Shown: positions 61,001-64,000 of the stretch, piece by piece | Layout of the letters: each line of letters begins with the position of its first letter | How positions within the stretch are numbered: position 1 is the stretch's first letter | The notes under the pieces: model-generated | What the model saw: the letters and a program-made list of their open reading frames with translations, nothing else | Database searches by the model: none | Told to the model about the DNA's origin: nothing | Made by a program: the position numbers and the translations under genes | Source: Lagopus muta | Taxonomy: Eukaryota; Chordata; Aves; Galliformes; Phasianidae | DNA: 64,000 nt | Reading direction: 5' to 3' | Assembly (NCBI RefSeq): GCF_023343835.1 | Contig: NC_064435.1 | Span: forward strand, 58,239,634 to 58,303,633

Positions 61001-62117
61001 TTCTACTATTGGGAGAAGTAACACAGAAGGAAAAAAGAATGAACTGTCCTTTAAATACAAGCAAGTTCACTCAGCAGTCTCATTGCAAGAGACAATACCC
61101 AGAACTATGTCATACTACAGAAAGCTGGGTTTGAACAAGAATTGCTGAACAAACTGGACACAACAACTGTATGGAATTTTTTAAATGAAGTCCAGAGAAC
61201 AGTCTTCATTAGAGAGAAGTAACTCCTACCAAATGTAAAGAACTATACATTTAGTTAAACGCTTTTAGTGCTCATGTACATGTTTCCTTATTTTGTCTAT
61301 TTAGGTGCAATTAGCTTCCATCTTCAGTCAGTCAATTTGTTCAGTATGTTACTCTGAGCATCTACTTTTCCTCTCCTTCTGTGGACAGAAAAATCTTACA
61401 ATTCTGGCTCTAAGTTGACATTAGAACACCAATGGGTTTCCCATTTTGGCTCACATTTACAGCCTCCAACAGCCTTCTACAAGACAGCTGAGTGAACAGA
61501 CTTCCTCTTTTTCCCCCTACTTTCAGAAAAGGGGAGGCAGCTTCACATACGCCAACATCCTCAGGCCATTGCAACACTGCCTTTAACAGCCGCTCCCTTC
61601 AGCTGCCAAGTTCTCCCTTCTGCTTTAACCAGATAAGTGCAGTAGCTTTGTCAATTGCACCAGTCAGGTCTCGTTTCTTAAGTGAACCATTTCACAGCAA
61701 ACAATTATACAACTCAGACCATAATAAAGCTGAACAAAGTACAGCATAACCTGTTCTTCCCCAATGCAGAAGCTACCAACTTATTTAATAATGCATTAGC
61801 ACCCCCAGGATTACAGAACTACAAACAAGAAGGAAAGCCAAACTGACAATAAATAAGAGCAAGGCAAATATCAATGAGCAATAAAAAGACATAAAACATT
61901 CACAGGAACAAACTACTGATAAAAGACTTGGCTCAGCATAGTTATCTTGCACTGCAACACAGAAGCAGATAAACAAGAACCAAGTTACCTTGTCCTTGAA
62001 CACAAAGGCAATGTACATCTTGAAGTCAAACTGGTCAGCTAAAGATTCTTTTTTCTTTCTAAGCTGAGCACGAAGTCTGTTCAGAGCTTGTTTCTTCCGG
62101 GAGTTTGGGTCCCCCAT
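57970..62117 (-). CDS. C6orf62: C6orf62 homolog, complete, 5 coding exons
   Basis: Exons 62117-61989, 60603-60427, 59652-59530, 58761-58627 and 58095-57970 join, all in phase 0 with GT-AG introns, into 229 codons plus stop. This is the full length of the vertebrate C6orf62 protein. The protein starts [20 protein letters not shown], a basic N-terminal helix, and ends LRPYMPE. No signal peptide or membrane segment is visible. Its biochemical function is not established, so none is proposed. The very high conservation and simple exon phases suggest a housekeeping role (inference). It converges with ACOT13, and its probable promoter is the GC-rich block at the window end. Confidence 0.96.
58627..58761 (-). 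CDS. C6orf62: C6orf62 coding exon 4
   Basis: ACAATGCAG acceptor and CAG|GTAAAC donor; 45 codons ([20 protein letters not shown] and onward to DRQHLQ). Confidence 0.94.
59530..59652 (-). CDS. C6orf62: C6orf62 coding exon 3
   Basis: ATTTGCAG acceptor and CAG|GTATTG donor; 41 codons ([20 protein letters not shown] and onward to FRPVQ). Confidence 0.94.
60076..60262 (+). mobile_element. CR1 LINE 3' fragment in C6orf62 intron 2
   Basis: Sense CR1 tail (CCCCAGGGAGGTGGTTGAGT ... GAGCAATTCTAAAATT), about 165 bp from exon 2. Confidence 0.86.
60427..60603 (-). CDS. C6orf62: C6orf62 coding exon 2
   Basis: TTTTGCAG acceptor and AGG|GTAGGG donor; 59 codons ([20 protein letters not shown] and onward to QSMRR). 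Confidence 0.94.
61989..62117 (-). CDS. C6orf62: C6orf62 coding exon 1
   Basis: The ATG is at 62117-62115, and the 43 codons end FVFKDK before an AAG|GTAACT donor. A CTTTAG about 18 bp upstream of the ATG could be the acceptor joining a non-coding first exon. Confidence 0.94.
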
Positions 62118-63599
62118 TTTGTTATATAGGTGGTACTAAAGCCTTTGGAAACTGTCGCTAAACTATGGGCACTTTTTCATAAGACTCAAGTACAACAGAA
62201 ACAAGTCATTTTATTCCTGCTAATATGACTGAATAGATAAAAACACAAGTGCAACCCAAAACCGCACCTCAGGCAGTATTTTATGGGAATGTCATATTGG
62301 AAGGGTCAAGAAACAAAATAAGCAGTTGCCCAGCCATGGCTGGACAAGAGGTTTGACCATAAACCAAGAAAAAAACTAAGAATTTTTAACAACAACAAAA
62401 AAAAATTTAACAGTTTGGCTGCAGGAATAAGTGGGCGAGAATGAAAAAACAAATCTTATCACAATTTATGTGTACAATAAAAAGCAACTGGCACAAACCC
62501 AATCCATGGGGGGGTTATTTTTGCTCTGCTTACAAAAAAATGAAGCTGGTATTACAAACTGTGTTTCACCCCAGCCAGATTCATGACTCTACTGATTATT
62601 ATTCTCAGATTCCCACTATTGCTGTGCTGCTTTTTACCCTTCGCAACGATTACACTTGGTGGACGGCAGAGAAAAGGGTGCAAAGGAGGAGTGCGCATCC
62701 TGGGAGGTATGACATTTCTCTGCCAACAAGAACAAAATCAACTACAGACAACACAGTGCTGGTTTGAAGGGAAGCAAAGAGAAAAAACAGCAGAGTCATT
62801 TCTAACTTCATCCTGCTCATCATCGGGCACGTCACTGCCCTGAGGCTTCTGCTGCCAAAGGGAAGACAGAGCATGACAGCCACCGATGAGAAGCGGGCAG
62901 GGGTTGAGACAGTATTATCTCACCTAGAGACTAACACCCAAACGGACACCCCAAACCCTGACTCCTTCCCAGCAGGAGAGCCCTACATCCCCCGATGCCC
63001 CACAGGCTCCCTGGGCTGCAGATCCCGGGGGATCCTTCTCTCTCTGCTGCTGCTGCGCCAGCAGAGCACTCGGCTAGCCGAGGCTGTGCATGACCAATGC
63101 TCCCTGCTTCTCCTTGAGCCTCCCTATGCAAGGCGGCAGAGGCTGTAGCGGGCGGCCCGTGCCCGGGACCTGGCACACCCACAGTAGCGCGACGCTTCCT
63201 CCTCTCACTTCATGGTCACGACTTGGAAAACATGGAGAGTTTTGCTTCCGCTTTCCTTGCCAAGCAGATTTCAGTGGCAATTTTTTTTTTTTTGGCGAGG
63301 TTTTTTTTTTTTTTTTAATCACAAGCCTAGGTTGTGATTTTAAACCTCCCAAACACCCTTCCCCCCCAAAAAGCAAATCCCCAATTATCAGGTTATTTTC
63401 CTTCTCTCTCCGGACATTTTGCCCCCTGAGGTGTTTGATTAGATTAGCAGGGATTTAAAGGTTGGAGGTTAGCAAATTCGTCGGACCAGGTTAAAGACAG
63501 GGGAAAAAAATTCCCCCCTCCTCTCCTTACAAAGAAAAAAAAAAAAAACAGAAAAAAAAGGAACTCCTCCCCCAATTTCCCCCTAACTGAAGCAAGAGG
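62118..63599 (-). other. C6orf62 upstream intron (inferred)
   Basis: Lies between the start-codon exon and the GC-rich promoter block. It contains homopolymer T/A runs around 63280-63320 and 63535-63560. A donor-like CTAG|GTGAGA on the minus strand at 62924 and a GTAAGG at about 63530 are possible splice sites, not confirmed. Confidence 0.4.
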
Positions 63600-64000
63600 C
63601 TGAGAGACTCGGACAAGAGACCAGGGCCGTGGCTCGCTCGCTACCCGCAACCGGCGGGCGCAGGAGGGGCAGAGGAGGCGGCGCTGCTAGCAGCACGGAG
63701 AGGAGCCATGTCAAGATAAAGCCACCAAGCCGCCGAGCCCCCCCATCCCCGCCGCAGTGGACACGGTGACCGGGCCGCCCGCTCTGCCGCTGCTCAGCCC
63801 CAGCCTGGTCCCCATAGTCTAGCTCAGCGCCCCGGTGCCGGGGAGTGGGGAAATGGTGGCGGAGAGAGGAAGAGGAGAAGGAGGAAGAGACGACGGCGGC
63901 GGCAGCAACGGAAGGAGGAGGAGACGGCGGCGGGTCGCTGCGCTAGCGGCTCCCAAGGAGGGCGGCGGGCATAGAGGCGCCGGGAACGGCGGCGGAGGAC
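63600..64000 (-). promoter_or_regulatory. C6orf62: Probable C6orf62 CpG-island promoter and non-coding first exon
   Basis: The last 400 bases of the window are GC-rich with many CGG and GGA triplets and CpGs, after a long AT-rich intron. They lie about 1.5 kb upstream of the C6orf62 start exon on the correct side. The position fits a CpG-island promoter with a 5' UTR exon. The first donor site was not resolved, and the island continues beyond the window. Confidence 0.6.

Noticed and set aside
1-64000. CRISPR arrays, operons, prophage or other prokaryotic systems
   Set aside because: The window is vertebrate nuclear DNA with split genes and CR1 LINEs; no regularly spaced repeats or bacterial-type gene clusters exist.

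Overview
The window is vertebrate nuclear DNA, almost certainly from a bird. It is AT-rich and carries many CR1 LINE fragments, most of them with the ATTCTRTG-type 3' end typical of avian CR1. Three split genes with GT-AG introns follow one another in the order TDP2 (minus), ACOT13 (plus), C6orf62 (minus), which is the order known from the human 6p22 region. A galliform is likely from the CR1 style, but the species cannot be fixed from the sequence alone.

Layout. 1-28.98 kb: gene-poor DNA with CR1 fragments, one LTR-like block (21.63-22.0 kb), simple repeats and a few homeodomain-motif-rich stretches that look like conserved non-coding DNA. No exon was recognised. 28.98-32.12 kb: a second copy of the 3' end of TDP2 (terminal exons 6 and 7, 3' UTR and downstream flank). 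32.12-36.83 kb: unique spacer. 36.83-44.60 kb: the complete TDP2 gene on the minus strand, seven coding exons, 362 codons, all four catalytic motifs present. 44.60-44.72 kb: a 112-bp GC-rich bidirectional promoter containing four 13-bp tandem repeats. 44.72-51.69 kb: ACOT13 on the plus strand, three coding exons, with intron 1 full of CR1. 51.7-57.97 kb: convergent intergenic DNA and the probable C6orf62 3' UTR. 57.97-62.12 kb: the five coding exons of C6orf62 (229 codons). 63.6-64.0 kb: GC-rich block, probable C6orf62 CpG-island promoter and non-coding first exon.

The genes are not a pathway. TDP2 repairs topoisomerase-2 DNA adducts, ACOT13 is a hotdog-fold acyl-CoA thioesterase, and C6orf62 is conserved but of unknown function. 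TDP2 and ACOT13 share a promoter; ACOT13 and C6orf62 converge tail to tail.

The most notable observation is the recent duplication of the TDP2 3' end. Both copies have intact terminal exons and splice sites, about 1.2-1.4 percent divergence by eye in most of the unit, and a block of about 587 bp with no difference centred on exon 7. This suggests gene conversion or strong constraint. No unknown multi-gene system was found.
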